A stretch of 64,000 nt of DNA, taken from positions 62,001 to 126,000 of the forward strand of contig JALNYU010000011.1 in NCBI GenBank assembly GCA_023229645.1. The letters run 5' to 3'. The translations under genes and the position numbers were made by a program. A model generated the notes under the pieces. It did no database searches, had not been told where the DNA came from, and saw only the letters and a program-made list of their open reading frames with translations. Numbering within the stretch: the first letter of the stretch is position 1; each line of letters opens with the position of its first letter. Shown here one piece after another: positions 52,412 to 61,855 of the stretch. The DNA comes from Nevskia sp. GTDB lineage: Bacteria; Pseudomonadota; Gammaproteobacteria; Nevskiales; Nevskiaceae.

Positions 52412-52801
52412 ATGCAAAGTCTCGTCAGAACAGCCGTTACGTCCTTCAGCCCATTCAGTTGCGGAAAAGGCGGGCGGGCTGTTCTTGCAGGGGCTTTGCT
52501 GAGCGTGACAGCGCTGGCCAGTGCGGCGGAACCGGCCAAGGACGGCGGTACCGTCAATGAGATCAAGCAAGGCGCGGTTGCGGTTGGCCACGGCGTGCGG
52601 GACGGCGCAGTTGAAGTTGGCCATGACGTAAAAGATGGCGCGGTACAAGCGGGCCATGCCGCGGCCAAGCTTGGCGTTGGGATAGGCCACGCCGCACGGG
52701 ATTCTGCGAAAGCCGTTGGCCATGCCAGCCGCGATGCCGCAAAAAGTGTTGGAAAAGCGGTGAAAGAAGCGGTGAAAGAGACAAAATCATCGGACGATTA
52801 A
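52412..52801 (+). CDS. exported repeat protein with amphipathic Gly/Ala/His units
   Basis: A 129-aa protein with an N-terminal signal (to about ALASAA) and a low-complexity body. Units of the type xxGHxxRDxAKAV recur (VAVGHGVRDGAVEVGHDVKD, GIGHAARDSAKAVGHASRD), resembling the 11-residue amphipathic repeats of LEA-like or YtxH-like stress proteins. ATG 52412, five bases after the fur stop, is preferred because the signal peptide begins there. Function unknown; an envelope stress role is only a guess. It may be co-transcribed with fur. Confidence 0.6.
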   Translation: MQSLVRTAVTSFSPFSCGKGGRAVLAGALLSVTALASAAEPAKDGGTVNEIKQGAVAVGHGVRDGAVEVGHDVKDGAVQAGHAAAKLGVGIGHAARDSAKAVGHASRDAAKSVGKAVKEAVKETKSSDD

Positions 52802-52880
52802 GGCTGGCTTGAGCTGGCCGATTTACACCTCGGGCTTAGTTCCATTCAGGCTTGCGCGCGGTGGCTAAGCGGACGCATTT

Positions 52881-53099
52881 TTAGCGCATAAATGCCGCGA
52901 TTCCGAGAAAAGCCGCGTATCCAACGAGCAGCCAAAATGCCAAGCCGACGATCACAACAAGGTTGCCATCGGTATTGAAGGGCACGTTGAATAAGCGGCA
53001 GATCAAGTAGCCCGCGCCGCGGATTCCGATCTCGAAAACGACGTCGGACAACACGTCGCCAACAATCCTAAGAAAGCCGCCGAGCAGGTCGCCAATCAT
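52881..53099 (-). CDS. small two-helix membrane protein
   Basis: A 72-aa protein with two hydrophobic stretches (FLRIVGDVLSDVVFEIGI and LVVIVGLAFWLLVGYAAFLG) and a GAGYLICRLFN link. I do not recognise a named family. ATG 53099 lies 22 bases past the recN stop, so it may be the last gene of a nadK-recN transcript. Confidence 0.6.
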   Translation of the reverse strand: MIGDLLGGFLRIVGDVLSDVVFEIGIRGAGYLICRLFNVPFNTDGNLVVIVGLAFWLLVGYAAFLGIAAFMR

Positions 53100-53121
53100 T
53101 CAGCCGCCGTGGCGCCCCCGT

Positions 53122-54795
53122 TTAAGCCTGGCTCACGCGCAGCAATAGATCTTTTGCCAACGCCTGCGTCGCGGCGCCCTCAACATCACCGCCGAGCATG
53201 CGCGCAACTTCGCCGACGCGGGCAGCGGCGTCCAGCGTCCGCACCCGTGTGTAGGTTTGGCCGGCGCTCACTTCTTTCGCAATACCGAAGTGATTGCGGC
53301 CTTGCGCGGCAACTTGCGCCAAATGCGTCACACAGAGCACCTGTCGGCGGCTGCCGAGGGTGCGTAGCTGGTGGCCGACGATATCCGCCGTGGTGCCGCC
53401 GATGCCGGCGTCTACTTCGTCGAAAATCATCGTCGCGGCCCCAACTTCCGAAACCAAGCTGACTTGCAACGCGAGGCTGATGCGGGAGAGTTCGCCGCCG
53501 GACGCCACTTTGGCTAACGGCCGTGGCGGCTGGCCGGGATTCGCCGAGAAATCGAAGCGGACGAGATCGTCGCCGTGCGGGCTGGGCTGCGCGCGGCCTG
53601 CGGCTTCCACCGCGACGACAAACGCCGCGTTGGGCATGCCGAGCTCGCGCACGCGCGCAGTGACATCCGCTGCCAAGGTCTGCGCTGTTTGCTGGCGCGA
53701 CGCCGTGAGTGCTGCGGCAGCCTGGCGATAGGCAGTTAGCGCCACTTGCCGCTGCTGCTCCAGCTGAACCAGCTGATTGCTGGCGTCTTCGAGCCCGCCG
53801 AGTTCGTCGCGAAGCTGTTGGTGCCGGGCGAGCAAGTCGTCCGCACGCACGCGGTGCTTGCGCGCGAGGTCGTGCACGGCGCTCAGGCGTTGCTCAAGCG
53901 CGGCGAGGCGTTCGGGGTCCAGGTCGAGCTTGTCGAGCAGGCGGCGCAGGCTGTCGGCTGCTTCGCGCACCTGTGCTTGCGCGCCTGCAGCGAGCGCCTC
54001 GGCTTCGGCGAAGCCTTCATGCAGTGGCAGCAGGCCGCGCAGCGTTGCGAGTGCGGTTGAGAGTTGGTCATAGATGCTGGCGTCGCCGCCATAGAGCAGC
54101 TGCTGCGCGCCAAAACCCTCATTTAGCAGGCGGCCGGCGTTGGCGAGGCGGCGATGCTCGGCGTCGAGTTCGCTTAGCTCATCTTCGCCGAGCGCCAGCG
54201 CGTCCAGTTCCTGCAGCTGAAAACGCAGGTATTCGAGCTGCGCCGGATCGCGGCTTTGCGCGGCGATCAGCCGCTCGCGTTCACGGTCGATGCGCTGCAC
54301 GGCTTGCGCAGCACCGGCGGTGGCGGCAAGGCGTGCGGGGTGCTGCGCGGCGTCGTCGAGCATGCCGCGCTGGGCGTCGGCGAGCAGCAACATGCGGCTA
54401 TCGCCCTGGCCGAAGATCTCCACCAGCAGTTCGCCAAGTCCGCGCAAATCGGTGGCGGAGGCCGGGCTGCCGTTGACGAACGCGCGGGTTCGGCCTTCGG
54501 CGTAAACCAGCCGCCGGATCGTGCAGGTTTCGTCTTCATAGAGCTCGCGTTCGCGGAGCCAAGCTTCAGCGGCGGGGCAGTCGGCGACTGAAAACTCGGC
54601 GCTGACCTCAGCTTTTTCGGCGCCGGCGCGCACCAGGGTGCTGTCCGCGCGCAGGCCGATGACGAGGCCTAGGGCGTCGATCAAAATCGACTTGCCAGCG
54701 CCGGTTTCGCCGGTTAGTACGCTGAAGCCAGAGGTCCAGTCGAGGCTGAGCTCGTCGATGATCGCGAGGTTGCGGATGTGCAGATGACGAAGCAT
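53122..54795 (-). CDS. recN: DNA repair protein RecN
   Basis: SMC-like ATPase of 557 aa for double-strand break repair. Walker A is GETGAGKS (29-36). A long Ala/Leu/Arg-rich coiled coil spans about 160-375. The C-terminal half has the signature KVASGGELSRISLAL, Walker B TMIFDEVDAGIGG and the CVTHLAQVAA block. It starts 13 bases after nadK; the pair nadK-recN is widespread. Confidence 0.95.
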   Translation of the reverse strand: MLRHLHIRNLAIIDELSLDWTSGFSVLTGETGAGKSILIDALGLVIGLRADSTLVRAGAEKAEVSAEFSVADCPAAEAWLRERELYEDETCTIRRLVYAEGRTRAFVNGSPASATDLRGLGELLVEIFGQGDSRMLLLADAQRGMLDDAAQHPARLAATAGAAQAVQRIDRERERLIAAQSRDPAQLEYLRFQLQELDALALGEDELSELDAEHRRLANAGRLLNEGFGAQQLLYGGDASIYDQLSTALATLRGLLPLHEGFAEAEALAAGAQAQVREAADSLRRLLDKLDLDPERLAALEQRLSAVHDLARKHRVRADDLLARHQQLRDELGGLEDASNQLVQLEQQRQVALTAYRQAAAALTASRQQTAQTLAADVTARVRELGMPNAAFVVAVEAAGRAQPSPHGDDLVRFDFSANPGQPPRPLAKVASGGELSRISLALQVSLVSEVGAATMIFDEVDAGIGGTTADIVGHQLRTLGSRRQVLCVTHLAQVAAQGRNHFGIAKEVSAGQTYTRVRTLDAAARVGEVARMLGGDVEGAATQALAKDLLLRVSQA

Positions 54796-54808
54796 GTTCG
54801 TTCGAGTT

Positions 54809-55714
54809 TTATGCAGTGCCGGCGGGGTTTTGGCCCCAATGAAGTTTGTCGCGCAGCAGCTCGAAATAGCTGTAATTGCGAGGATGGATCAAGCGTAGCG
54901 CGTGCGGTGAGCGGCTAATTTCAACGGTGTCACCCGGCGCCAGCGCTTCGCTGATCTGGCCGTCGCAGGTCACCGTGGCGGTGGTTTCGTCGCGCCCGAG
55001 GACGATACGAATGGTGCGTGCAGCCGGCACAACAATCGGCCGATCCGACAACGTATGCGGGCAGATCGGCACAATCGCCACCGCTTCCACCGACGGATGC
55101 AGCACCGGCCCGCCGCTGGAGAGGGCGTAGGCGGTTGATCCCGTAGCGGTGGAGACGATGATGCCGTCCGCGCGGTGTTGGCAGATGAATTCCCACTCGG
55201 ACTCCTGCGCCAGCCAGGTCGAGAATTCGATCATGCGGATGCTGGCCTGATTGCGCACCACGATGTCGTTGACCGCCAGCATCGGCGCGCCGAGGCTGCC
55301 GTCCGCTTTGCGCACGCGGGCTTCGAGCAAGGTGCGGCTTTCGCTCAGGAATTTTCCTTTGAATAGCGCAATCAAGGTGTCCCGGATGTCTTCCGGTCGA
55401 ACATCGACCAAAAAGCCGAGCCGGCCCTGATTGACGCCGAGCAGCGGCAGGCCGGAAGCGGCGAAGCTGCGGCCAGCGTCGAGCAAGGTGCCGTCGCCGC
55501 CGATAACGATGACCAGCTGGCAGCGCCGCGCTAATTCCTCGCGTTCTACGCCAACCACGTCACCGGGCGGCAGCAGTGCCGCCGTTTCCGCTTCGATGAG
55601 GACTTCCCGGCCCAGTTCGGTCAGCGCGCGACACAGCTGCTGTAGCGGCTCGGATACGCTCGGGCTGCGCCGCTTGCCGATGACGCCGATGGTCTGAAAT
55701 CTGCTTATATCCAT
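54809..55714 (-). CDS. nadK: NAD kinase
   Basis: Cytoplasmic ATP-NAD kinase of 301 aa that makes NADP. The catalytic GGDGT is at 72-76. The NAD-binding blocks LGVNQGRLGFLVDV, ADGIIVSTATGSTAYALSSGG and ICPHTLSDRPIV are intact. It is divergent from hrcA and upstream of recN, as in many proteobacteria. Confidence 0.95.
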   Translation of the reverse strand: MDISRFQTIGVIGKRRSPSVSEPLQQLCRALTELGREVLIEAETAALLPPGDVVGVEREELARRCQLVIVIGGDGTLLDAGRSFAASGLPLLGVNQGRLGFLVDVRPEDIRDTLIALFKGKFLSESRTLLEARVRKADGSLGAPMLAVNDIVVRNQASIRMIEFSTWLAQESEWEFICQHRADGIIVSTATGSTAYALSSGGPVLHPSVEAVAIVPICPHTLSDRPIVVPAARTIRIVLGRDETTATVTCDGQISEALAPGDTVEISRSPHALRLIHPRNYSYFELLRDKLHWGQNPAGTA

Positions 55715-55822
55715 GCGCAGGAGCGGAACGCGGCCTAAGACGGGCTTGAATTGTTAGAAGTGCGCGCAAATTATCACGAAACATCACGAAACAAGATTGC
55801 AGCAGATTTCCGGAATCGGAGC

Positions 55823-55852
55823 CTTGACACGCTTTTTGCACCGTTGATAGCG
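55823..55852 (+). promoter_or_regulatory. candidate promoter of the hrcA-grpE-dnaK cluster
   Basis: TTGACA (55824-55829) with ATAGCG 17 bases downstream fits a sigma-70 promoter. The same stretch read as CTTGAC, 12 bases, CCGTTGAT resembles a sigma-32 promoter. No CIRCE inverted repeat (TTAGCACTC-N9-GAGTGCTAA) is present. Confidence 0.45.
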
Positions 55853-55877
55853 TTGAAGCGCATTATCTAACTAGCCC

Positions 55878-56912
55878 ATGACTCAAGCACTCGACCCCCG
55901 CGCCGCGGAGCTGCTGAAGCTCCTGATTGAACGCTACGCTCACGATGGCGTGCCGGTGGGCTCGCGGACGCTCGCCCGTGCGCTCGGCGCCGAGTTGAGC
56001 CCAGCGACGATACGCAATGTGATGGCGGATCTTGAAGAGCTGGGTTTCGTGTCGTCGCCGCATACGTCGGCCGGACGTATTCCGACACAGCGCGGCTATC
56101 GCTATTTTGTCGATAGCCTGCTGGCGCCGGAGCCGCTGAGCGAAGCCGATTTGAACCGCATTACCGATGAGTTGGTGCCGCGTGATCGCACGGCGACCGA
56201 CATGCTGCAGGCGGTATCGGGCCTGTTATCGCGTTTATCGTCGATGGCCTGCGTGGTGACGGTACCGAAGCGGAACGTCGCGGTGCTGCGGCGGATCGAA
56301 TTTTTGTCGCTGTCTGGCGGCCGGGTATTGGCGATTTTGGTCGTCAACCAGCGTGATGTGCAGAACCGCGTGCTCGATATGGGCCGCGACTACAGCGCGC
56401 AAGAGTTGGAGCAGTACGCCAACATCATCAATGAAACCTTTGCCGGGCGTGATCTTTTCACGTTGCGGCGCTCGCTGGTGAACGAATTGCTGGAAGCGCA
56501 GAAATGCGTCAATCAGCTTTTGCACGAAGCCGCCAGCTTGGCCGAGCGGGCGCTGCAAAACGAAACCACGGAAGATTATGTGATCGCTGGCAGCACGAAT
56601 TTGCTCGGCTTCCAGGAACTGGCCGATGTCGGCCGCCTGCGGAAGCTGTTCGATGTGCTCGACCAAAAGCGCGATCTGCTCGATATCTTCGACCAATGTT
56701 TGAGCGCCACCGGCGTGCAAATCTTCATCGGCCGCGAGTCCGGCTATACGGTGCTGGACGAATACAGCCTCGTGACGTCGCCGTATATGGTGAATGGCCA
56801 GATCGCTGGCGCGCTCGGCGTCATCGGCCCGACCCGCATGGCCTACCGCCGCATTGTGCCCCTCGTAACGGAAGCTGCCCGCGTGCTCGGCACCGGGCTT
56901 GAAAGCCGCTGA
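55878..56912 (+). CDS. hrcA: heat-inducible transcription repressor HrcA
   Basis: Repressor of class I heat-shock genes, 344 aa. The N-terminal winged helix includes VPVGSRTLARALGAELSPAT and MADLEELGFVSSPHTSAGR. The central GAF-like part and the C-terminal GPTRMAYRRIVPLV are typical. It heads the hrcA-grpE-dnaK-dnaJ cluster. No CIRCE operator is seen in the window, so its targets are likely elsewhere (groESL). Confidence 0.95.
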   Translation: MTQALDPRAAELLKLLIERYAHDGVPVGSRTLARALGAELSPATIRNVMADLEELGFVSSPHTSAGRIPTQRGYRYFVDSLLAPEPLSEADLNRITDELVPRDRTATDMLQAVSGLLSRLSSMACVVTVPKRNVAVLRRIEFLSLSGGRVLAILVVNQRDVQNRVLDMGRDYSAQELEQYANIINETFAGRDLFTLRRSLVNELLEAQKCVNQLLHEAASLAERALQNETTEDYVIAGSTNLLGFQELADVGRLRKLFDVLDQKRDLLDIFDQCLSATGVQIFIGRESGYTVLDEYSLVTSPYMVNGQIAGALGVIGPTRMAYRRIVPLVTEAARVLGTGLESR

Positions 56913-56993
56913 GCTGTCCCCAAGTCTTTGCCACAGATGCGCGGGGGCGCGCATCTGCCGCCTGAATTCATCAACACGAAACGAACGACACCG

Positions 56994-57533
56994 ATGACGG
57001 ATAACACCGAAAGCACGCCTGCTGCGCCCGACGCCGAGAATCTGATCTCCGCCCAACTCGATGCCTTGCACGCGCGGTTGGCCGAAGCCGAAGCCACCGC
57101 CGCTGGCGCCAAGGATTATCAAATGCGCACCGCGGCCGAGTTGGATAACGTCCGCAAACGCGCCGAACGCGAAATCGAAACCGCGAAGAAATACGGCGCC
57201 GAGCGCGTCCTGGGCGATCTGCTGGCGATTATCGACAGCTTGGAACTGGGACTAAAGGCCGCTAGCGTCCAGGAAGCCACCGTGCAGTCGATCGCCGAAG
57301 GCATGGCGCTGACGCATAAACAGCTGCTCGGTTTCTTCGAGCGCTACGGCGTGGCCCAGGTTGATCCCGCTGGCCAGCCATTCAATCCGCAGCTGCACGA
57401 GGCGGTTTCGGCGGTGCCGAGCGTCGATGTGGCACCGAACCATGTGTTGTCGGTCATGCAGAAAGGCTACCGCCTGCATGAGCGCCTACTGCGCCCGGCG
57501 ATGGTGGTTGTTGCAAAAGCACCCGCGGAATAA
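56994..57533 (+). CDS. grpE: nucleotide exchange factor GrpE
   Basis: Dimeric nucleotide-exchange factor for DnaK, 179 aa. The long N-terminal helix contains DYQMRTAAELDNVRKRAERE. The C-terminal beta domain has PFNPQLHEAVSAVPS and VMQKGYRLHERLLRPAMVVV. ATG 56994 is preferred; the open frame from 56928 adds an unconserved 22-residue lead. It lies between hrcA and dnaK. Confidence 0.95.
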   Translation: MTDNTESTPAAPDAENLISAQLDALHARLAEAEATAAGAKDYQMRTAAELDNVRKRAEREIETAKKYGAERVLGDLLAIIDSLELGLKAASVQEATVQSIAEGMALTHKQLLGFFERYGVAQVDPAGQPFNPQLHEAVSAVPSVDVAPNHVLSVMQKGYRLHERLLRPAMVVVAKAPAE

Positions 57534-57610
57534 ACCTCAGCACTTGAATTGCTGCGAATTGGCAACACTTAGAACGCATTGTTAGAACTGAACCCCGGAG
57601 CAAATAAAGC

Positions 57611-59548
57611 ATGGCCAAGATCATCGGTATCGACCTCGGCACGACGAATTCCTGCGTAGCAATTATGGAAGGCGGTGTCGCCAAGGTTATTGAAAATAGC
57701 GAAGGCGAGCGCACCACACCTTCGATCGTTGCCTACCAGGACGACGGCCAGATCACGATCGGCCGTCCGGCCAAGCGTCAGGCCGTTACCAATCCGGCCA
57801 ACACCGTGTATGCGGTGAAGCGTCTGATCGGTCGCCGTTTCGAAGAGCAGATCGTTCAGAAAGACATCGCGATGGTGCCGTACAAGATCGCCAAAGCGCC
57901 GAACGGTGACGCTTGGGTTGAGATCCGCGGCAAGGCGATGGCGCCGCAGCAGGTGTCAGCCGAAGTGCTGATCAAGATGAAGAAGACCGCCGAAGACTAT
58001 CTCGGCGAGAAAGTGACGGAAGCCGTTATCACGGTGCCGGCCTACTTCAACGACTCTCAGCGCCAGGCGACGAAAGACGCCGGCAAAATCGCTGGGCTCG
58101 ACGTCAAGCGCATCATCAACGAACCGACCGCCGCGGCGCTCGCGTTCGGCTTGGATAAAGTCAAAGGCGACCGCAAAATTGCGGTTTACGATCTCGGCGG
58201 TGGCACGTTCGATATTTCGATCATCGAAATCGCCGAAGTGGATGGCGAGCACCAGTTCGAAGTGTTGTCGACCAACGGCGATACCTTCCTCGGTGGTGAA
58301 GATTTCGACCTTCGCGTCATTGACTACATCGTCGAAGAATTCAAGAAAGAATCCGGCATCGATTTGAAGCGCGATCCGCTGGCTTTGCAGCGCCTGAAGG
58401 AAGCGGCGGAAAAGGCCAAGATCGAGCTTTCGAGCACGACGCAGACCGACATCAACCTGCCGTACATCACCGCTGACGCCAGCGGCCCGAAGCATCTGAA
58501 CATCAAGATGACCCGTGCGAAGCTGGAATCGTTGGTCGATGACTTGATCTCGAAGACGCTTGAGCCGTGCAAAATGGCGCTGAAGGACGCCGGGCAGAGC
58601 GCTTCCGATATTCAGGAAGTGATCATGGTCGGCGGCCAAACCCGCATGCCGAAAGTGCAGGATGCGGTGAAGGCGCTGTTCGGCCGCGAACCGCGCCGCG
58701 ACGTCAACCCAGATGAAGCCGTTGCGGTTGGCGCCGCAATTCAAGGCGCGGTGTTGACCGGCGAAGTGAAAGACGTGTTGTTGCTCGACGTTACGCCGCT
58801 GTCGCTCGGCATCGAAACGCTCGGCGGCAAGATGACCAAGCTGATCGACAAGAACACGACGATCCCGACGCGTAAGTCGGAAACGTTCACGACCGCTGAC
58901 GACAACCAGCACGCGGTAACCGTGCATGTATTGCAGGGCGAGCGCGAAATTGCTTCGGCGAATAAGAGCCTCGGCAAATTTGATCTCGCCGATATTCCGC
59001 CGGCACCGCGTGGCGTGCCGCAGGTCGAAGTTACGTTTGATATCGACGCCAATGGCATTTTGAACGTCAGCGCGAAGGACAAAGCCACCGGCAAGCAGCA
59101 GTCGATTGTGGTCAAAGCCAACTCCGGTTTGAGCGACGACGAGATCAAGAAAATGATCAAGGACGCCGAAGCGCATGCCGACGAAGACCGGAAGTTCAAC
59201 GAGCTGATCACCGCGCGTAATCAGGGCGACCAGATCGTGCATCAGGTTGAGAAGTCGCTGAAAGATCTCGCCGAAGAAGTCCAGGAAGATGAGAAGAAGA
59301 GCATCGAAGAGGCCATCACGGCGCTGCGCGATGTGCTAAAAGGCGACGACAAAGACGTGATCGTGGCGAAGACCGAGGCTTTGGCTCAGGTTTCCGGCAA
59401 ACTGGCCGAGCGCGCATACGCGAAAGCCGGTGCCAACGCCGGTGATGCCGGCAACGGCGCAGCCAGCGGTGCTTCGGCGCAGTCGGCGCCTGAAAGCGAT
59501 GTTGTAGACGCCGAATTCACCGAAGTGAAGGACGGCAAGAAAGGCTAA
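57611..59548 (+). CDS. dnaK: molecular chaperone DnaK (Hsp70)
   Basis: Hsp70 of 645 aa. The nucleotide-binding domain starts IGIDLGTTNSC and includes VYDLGGGTFDIS and VMVGGQTRMP. The interdomain linker DVLLLDVTPLSLG is followed by the substrate-binding domain and helical lid. The tail ends DVVDAEFTEVKDGKKG, close to the usual EEVKD-type end. CTTGAA at 57543-57548 could be an extra heat-shock promoter element. Terminated by the hairpin at 59565. Confidence 0.98.
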   Translation: MAKIIGIDLGTTNSCVAIMEGGVAKVIENSEGERTTPSIVAYQDDGQITIGRPAKRQAVTNPANTVYAVKRLIGRRFEEQIVQKDIAMVPYKIAKAPNGDAWVEIRGKAMAPQQVSAEVLIKMKKTAEDYLGEKVTEAVITVPAYFNDSQRQATKDAGKIAGLDVKRIINEPTAAALAFGLDKVKGDRKIAVYDLGGGTFDISIIEIAEVDGEHQFEVLSTNGDTFLGGEDFDLRVIDYIVEEFKKESGIDLKRDPLALQRLKEAAEKAKIELSSTTQTDINLPYITADASGPKHLNIKMTRAKLESLVDDLISKTLEPCKMALKDAGQSASDIQEVIMVGGQTRMPKVQDAVKALFGREPRRDVNPDEAVAVGAAIQGAVLTGEVKDVLLLDVTPLSLGIETLGGKMTKLIDKNTTIPTRKSETFTTADDNQHAVTVHVLQGEREIASANKSLGKFDLADIPPAPRGVPQVEVTFDIDANGILNVSAKDKATGKQQSIVVKANSGLSDDEIKKMIKDAEAHADEDRKFNELITARNQGDQIVHQVEKSLKDLAEEVQEDEKKSIEEAITALRDVLKGDDKDVIVAKTEALAQVSGKLAERAYAKAGANAGDAGNGAASGASAQSAPESDVVDAEFTEVKDGKKG

Positions 59549-59564
59549 GCGGTACGTGTTTATC

Positions 59565-59593
59565 TAAGCGCCCGGCCTCCGGGCGCTTAGCTT
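59565..59593 (+). terminator. terminator after dnaK
   Basis: TAAGCGCCCGG-CCT-CCGGGCGCTTA, an 11-bp stem, is followed by GCTTTT. dnaJ starts 240 bases later and may have its own promoter. Confidence 0.8.
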
Positions 59594-59828
59594 TTGCGGG
59601 GGCAAAAACATGGGGCAGGGGTGCATCCGGTCGGAAAGAATCGCAATGACGAGCCGCGGCGTAAGCCAGCGGCAAGAACTTTGCGGGCAGAATCCGAGCA
59701 GTTTGCGCGCTGCCGCCGCTGCCACCGCTTTAATTGGCAATTGATCACCGGATTCCTGACGTGGGCTCAGTAACCTTCTCATTTTTCGGCTTCATGCCGG
59801 TCTCTATTTTTAGCCGGGAGTTGCCGCG

Positions 59829-60944
59829 ATGAGCAAGCGGGACTATTACGAAGTGCTCGGCGTCGCCAAAGACGCGGGCGAGGATGTACTGAAAAAAGCT
59901 TATCGCAAATTAGCGATGAAATACCATCCGGACCGCAATCCGGACGATGCACAAGCCGAAGAGCAATTCAAAGAAGCGAAAGAAGCCTACGAAGTTTTGG
60001 CTGACGGTAACAAGCGCGCCATCTACGATCGCCACGGCCATGAAGGCCTGCAGCGCAATGGCGGCGATTTCGGCGGTGGCTTTGCTGACATATTCGGCGA
60101 CGTCTTTGCCGATATTTTCGGCGGTGGCGCTGGGCGTGGCGGCCCGCGGCGCGGCGCTGATCTGCGTTATCGGATCGAATTAACCCTGGAACAAGCGGTA
60201 TTCGGCACGACCGAAAGCATCCGCATCCCAACCGTCAAAGAATGCACGAGCTGTAACGGCCACGGCACCGCCGACGGCAAATTGCCGCCGCCTTGCGGTA
60301 CCTGCCGCGGTAGCGGTCAAGTGCGGGTTCAGCAAGGCTTTTTCGTGTTACAGCAGGCCTGCCCGGCCTGCCGCGGCCGCGGCACCACGATTACTGAAGC
60401 CTGTAAGAGCTGCCGCGGCGCGGGCAAAACACGCACCGAAAAGACGCTGGAAGTGAAGATTCCGTCGGGCGTTGATACCGGTGACCGGATTCGCTTGAAC
60501 GGCGAAGGCGAAGCGGGCGAGCGCAATGCGCCAGCCGGCGATCTTTACGTCCAAGTTGAGGTCAAGCCGCACGATATTTTTGAGCGCGACGGCAACGACC
60601 TGCACTGCCAGGTACCCGTGAGTTTCGTAACGGCGGCGCTCGGCGGCGATCTCGACGTGCCGACGCTAAACAGCAAAGCGGCGCTGAAAATTCCGGAAGG
60701 CACGCAGAGCGGCAAAGTTTTCCGTTTGCGCGGCCTCGGCGTGAAGCCGGTGCGCGGCGGCGCGGCGGGCGATTTGCTCTGCAGCGTGATCGTCGAAACG
60801 CCGGTCCATCTGACTAAGAAGCAAAAAGAGCTACTGCGCGAATTCGGTGAAACCGTTGACGGCGGCGGCGAGCGGCACAATCCAGCAACCAATTCCTGGC
60901 TGCAAAAGGCCAAGCAGTTCTTCGAAGAGCACATTAAGCCGTAG
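59829..60944 (+). CDS. dnaJ: molecular chaperone DnaJ (Hsp40)
   Basis: Full-length type I Hsp40 of 371 aa. The J domain has HPD at 33-35. A Gly/Phe region runs to about 110. Four zinc motifs follow (CTSCNGHG, CGTCRGSG, CPACRGRG, CKSCRGAG), then C-terminal substrate-binding domains. GGGAG precedes ATG 59829. It stimulates the DnaK ATPase and delivers clients. About 235 bases between the dnaK terminator and dnaJ hold no gene that I can see. Confidence 0.97.
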   Translation: MSKRDYYEVLGVAKDAGEDVLKKAYRKLAMKYHPDRNPDDAQAEEQFKEAKEAYEVLADGNKRAIYDRHGHEGLQRNGGDFGGGFADIFGDVFADIFGGGAGRGGPRRGADLRYRIELTLEQAVFGTTESIRIPTVKECTSCNGHGTADGKLPPPCGTCRGSGQVRVQQGFFVLQQACPACRGRGTTITEACKSCRGAGKTRTEKTLEVKIPSGVDTGDRIRLNGEGEAGERNAPAGDLYVQVEVKPHDIFERDGNDLHCQVPVSFVTAALGGDLDVPTLNSKAALKIPEGTQSGKVFRLRGLGVKPVRGGAAGDLLCSVIVETPVHLTKKQKELLREFGETVDGGGERHNPATNSWLQKAKQFFEEHIKP

Positions 60945-61032
60945 GCGATTGGGGCGAGGAGTGGGCTAACGCTTTGCGGTCGATCCCAAGTACCCTATCG
61001 CCCCTCGTTGCTTCATCGTCGATTATTGGGCC

Positions 61033-61848
61033 ATGACTCAGTCTTTAGCTGTTGCCATACTCGGTGCTCCTGGGCGCATGGGCCGCGCCTTGATCGAGGC
61101 CACGTTGCGTAATTCAGCATTGCAATTGGCGGCTGCGATTGCGCGCGACGACAGCGCGGCGCTCGGTATTGATGCTGGTGCGCTGATCGGCCGCCCGGTC
61201 TGTGGCATTGCAATCACTGCGGACCGCCCAGCAGCACTGGTCTCAGCGGCGGTGCTGGTCGATTTCACACAGCCCGCTGTTGCATTGGCCGCACTGGCCG
61301 ATTGTGTCGCCGCTGGCAAAGCCATCGTCATCGGCACTACCGGCTTTAACGCCGCGCAGAAAGAAGAAATTGCCGCCGCAGCGCGCGTTATCCCGATCTG
61401 CATGGCAGCCAATTACAGCATCGGCGTCAACGTCTGCTTGAAGCTATCGGAAATTGCTGCGCAATTGCTAGGCTCGAATTACGACATTGAAATCATCGAA
61501 GCCCACCATCGGCATAAAGTCGATGCGCCGTCCGGCACCGCGCTGGCACTCGGTGAGGCAGTTGCCGGTGCGCTCGGTATCGATTTACGCAGCAACGCTG
61601 TTTATAGCCGCGAAGGGCAGATCGGCGCTCGCGTTGCCGGCACGATCGGCTTTGCCACCGTACGCGGCGGCGACGTGATCGGCGAACACAGCGTCTTGTT
61701 TCTAGGCGACGGCGAACGGGTTGAGATCAGCCACAAGGCCAGCAGTCGTGGCAATTTTGCCGTTGGCGCGTTGCGCGCGGCGCAGTGGCTGGCGCCGCAG
61801 CCGCCCGGCCTTTATTCGATGCGCGATGTCCTCGGCCTGAACGGCTAA
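61033..61848 (+). CDS. dapB: 4-hydroxy-tetrahydrodipicolinate reductase
   Basis: NAD(P)H-dependent reductase of the lysine/meso-diaminopimelate pathway, 271 aa. The nucleotide-binding GAPGRMGR is near residue 10. IGTTGFN and the substrate-binding and catalytic EAHHRHKVDAPSGTA are intact. dapB downstream of dnaJ is a common gammaproteobacterial order. carAB, which often follow, are absent here and kup comes next. Confidence 0.95.
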   Translation: MTQSLAVAILGAPGRMGRALIEATLRNSALQLAAAIARDDSAALGIDAGALIGRPVCGIAITADRPAALVSAAVLVDFTQPAVALAALADCVAAGKAIVIGTTGFNAAQKEEIAAAARVIPICMAANYSIGVNVCLKLSEIAAQLLGSNYDIEIIEAHHRHKVDAPSGTALALGEAVAGALGIDLRSNAVYSREGQIGARVAGTIGFATVRGGDVIGEHSVLFLGDGERVEISHKASSRGNFAVGALRAAQWLAPQPPGLYSMRDVLGLNG

Positions 61849-61855
61849 AAAAACA

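Noticed and set aside
57956..59242. 428-codon frame antisense to dnaK
   Set aside because: Shadow frame produced by the GC-rich codon pattern of dnaK; composition unlike a protein.
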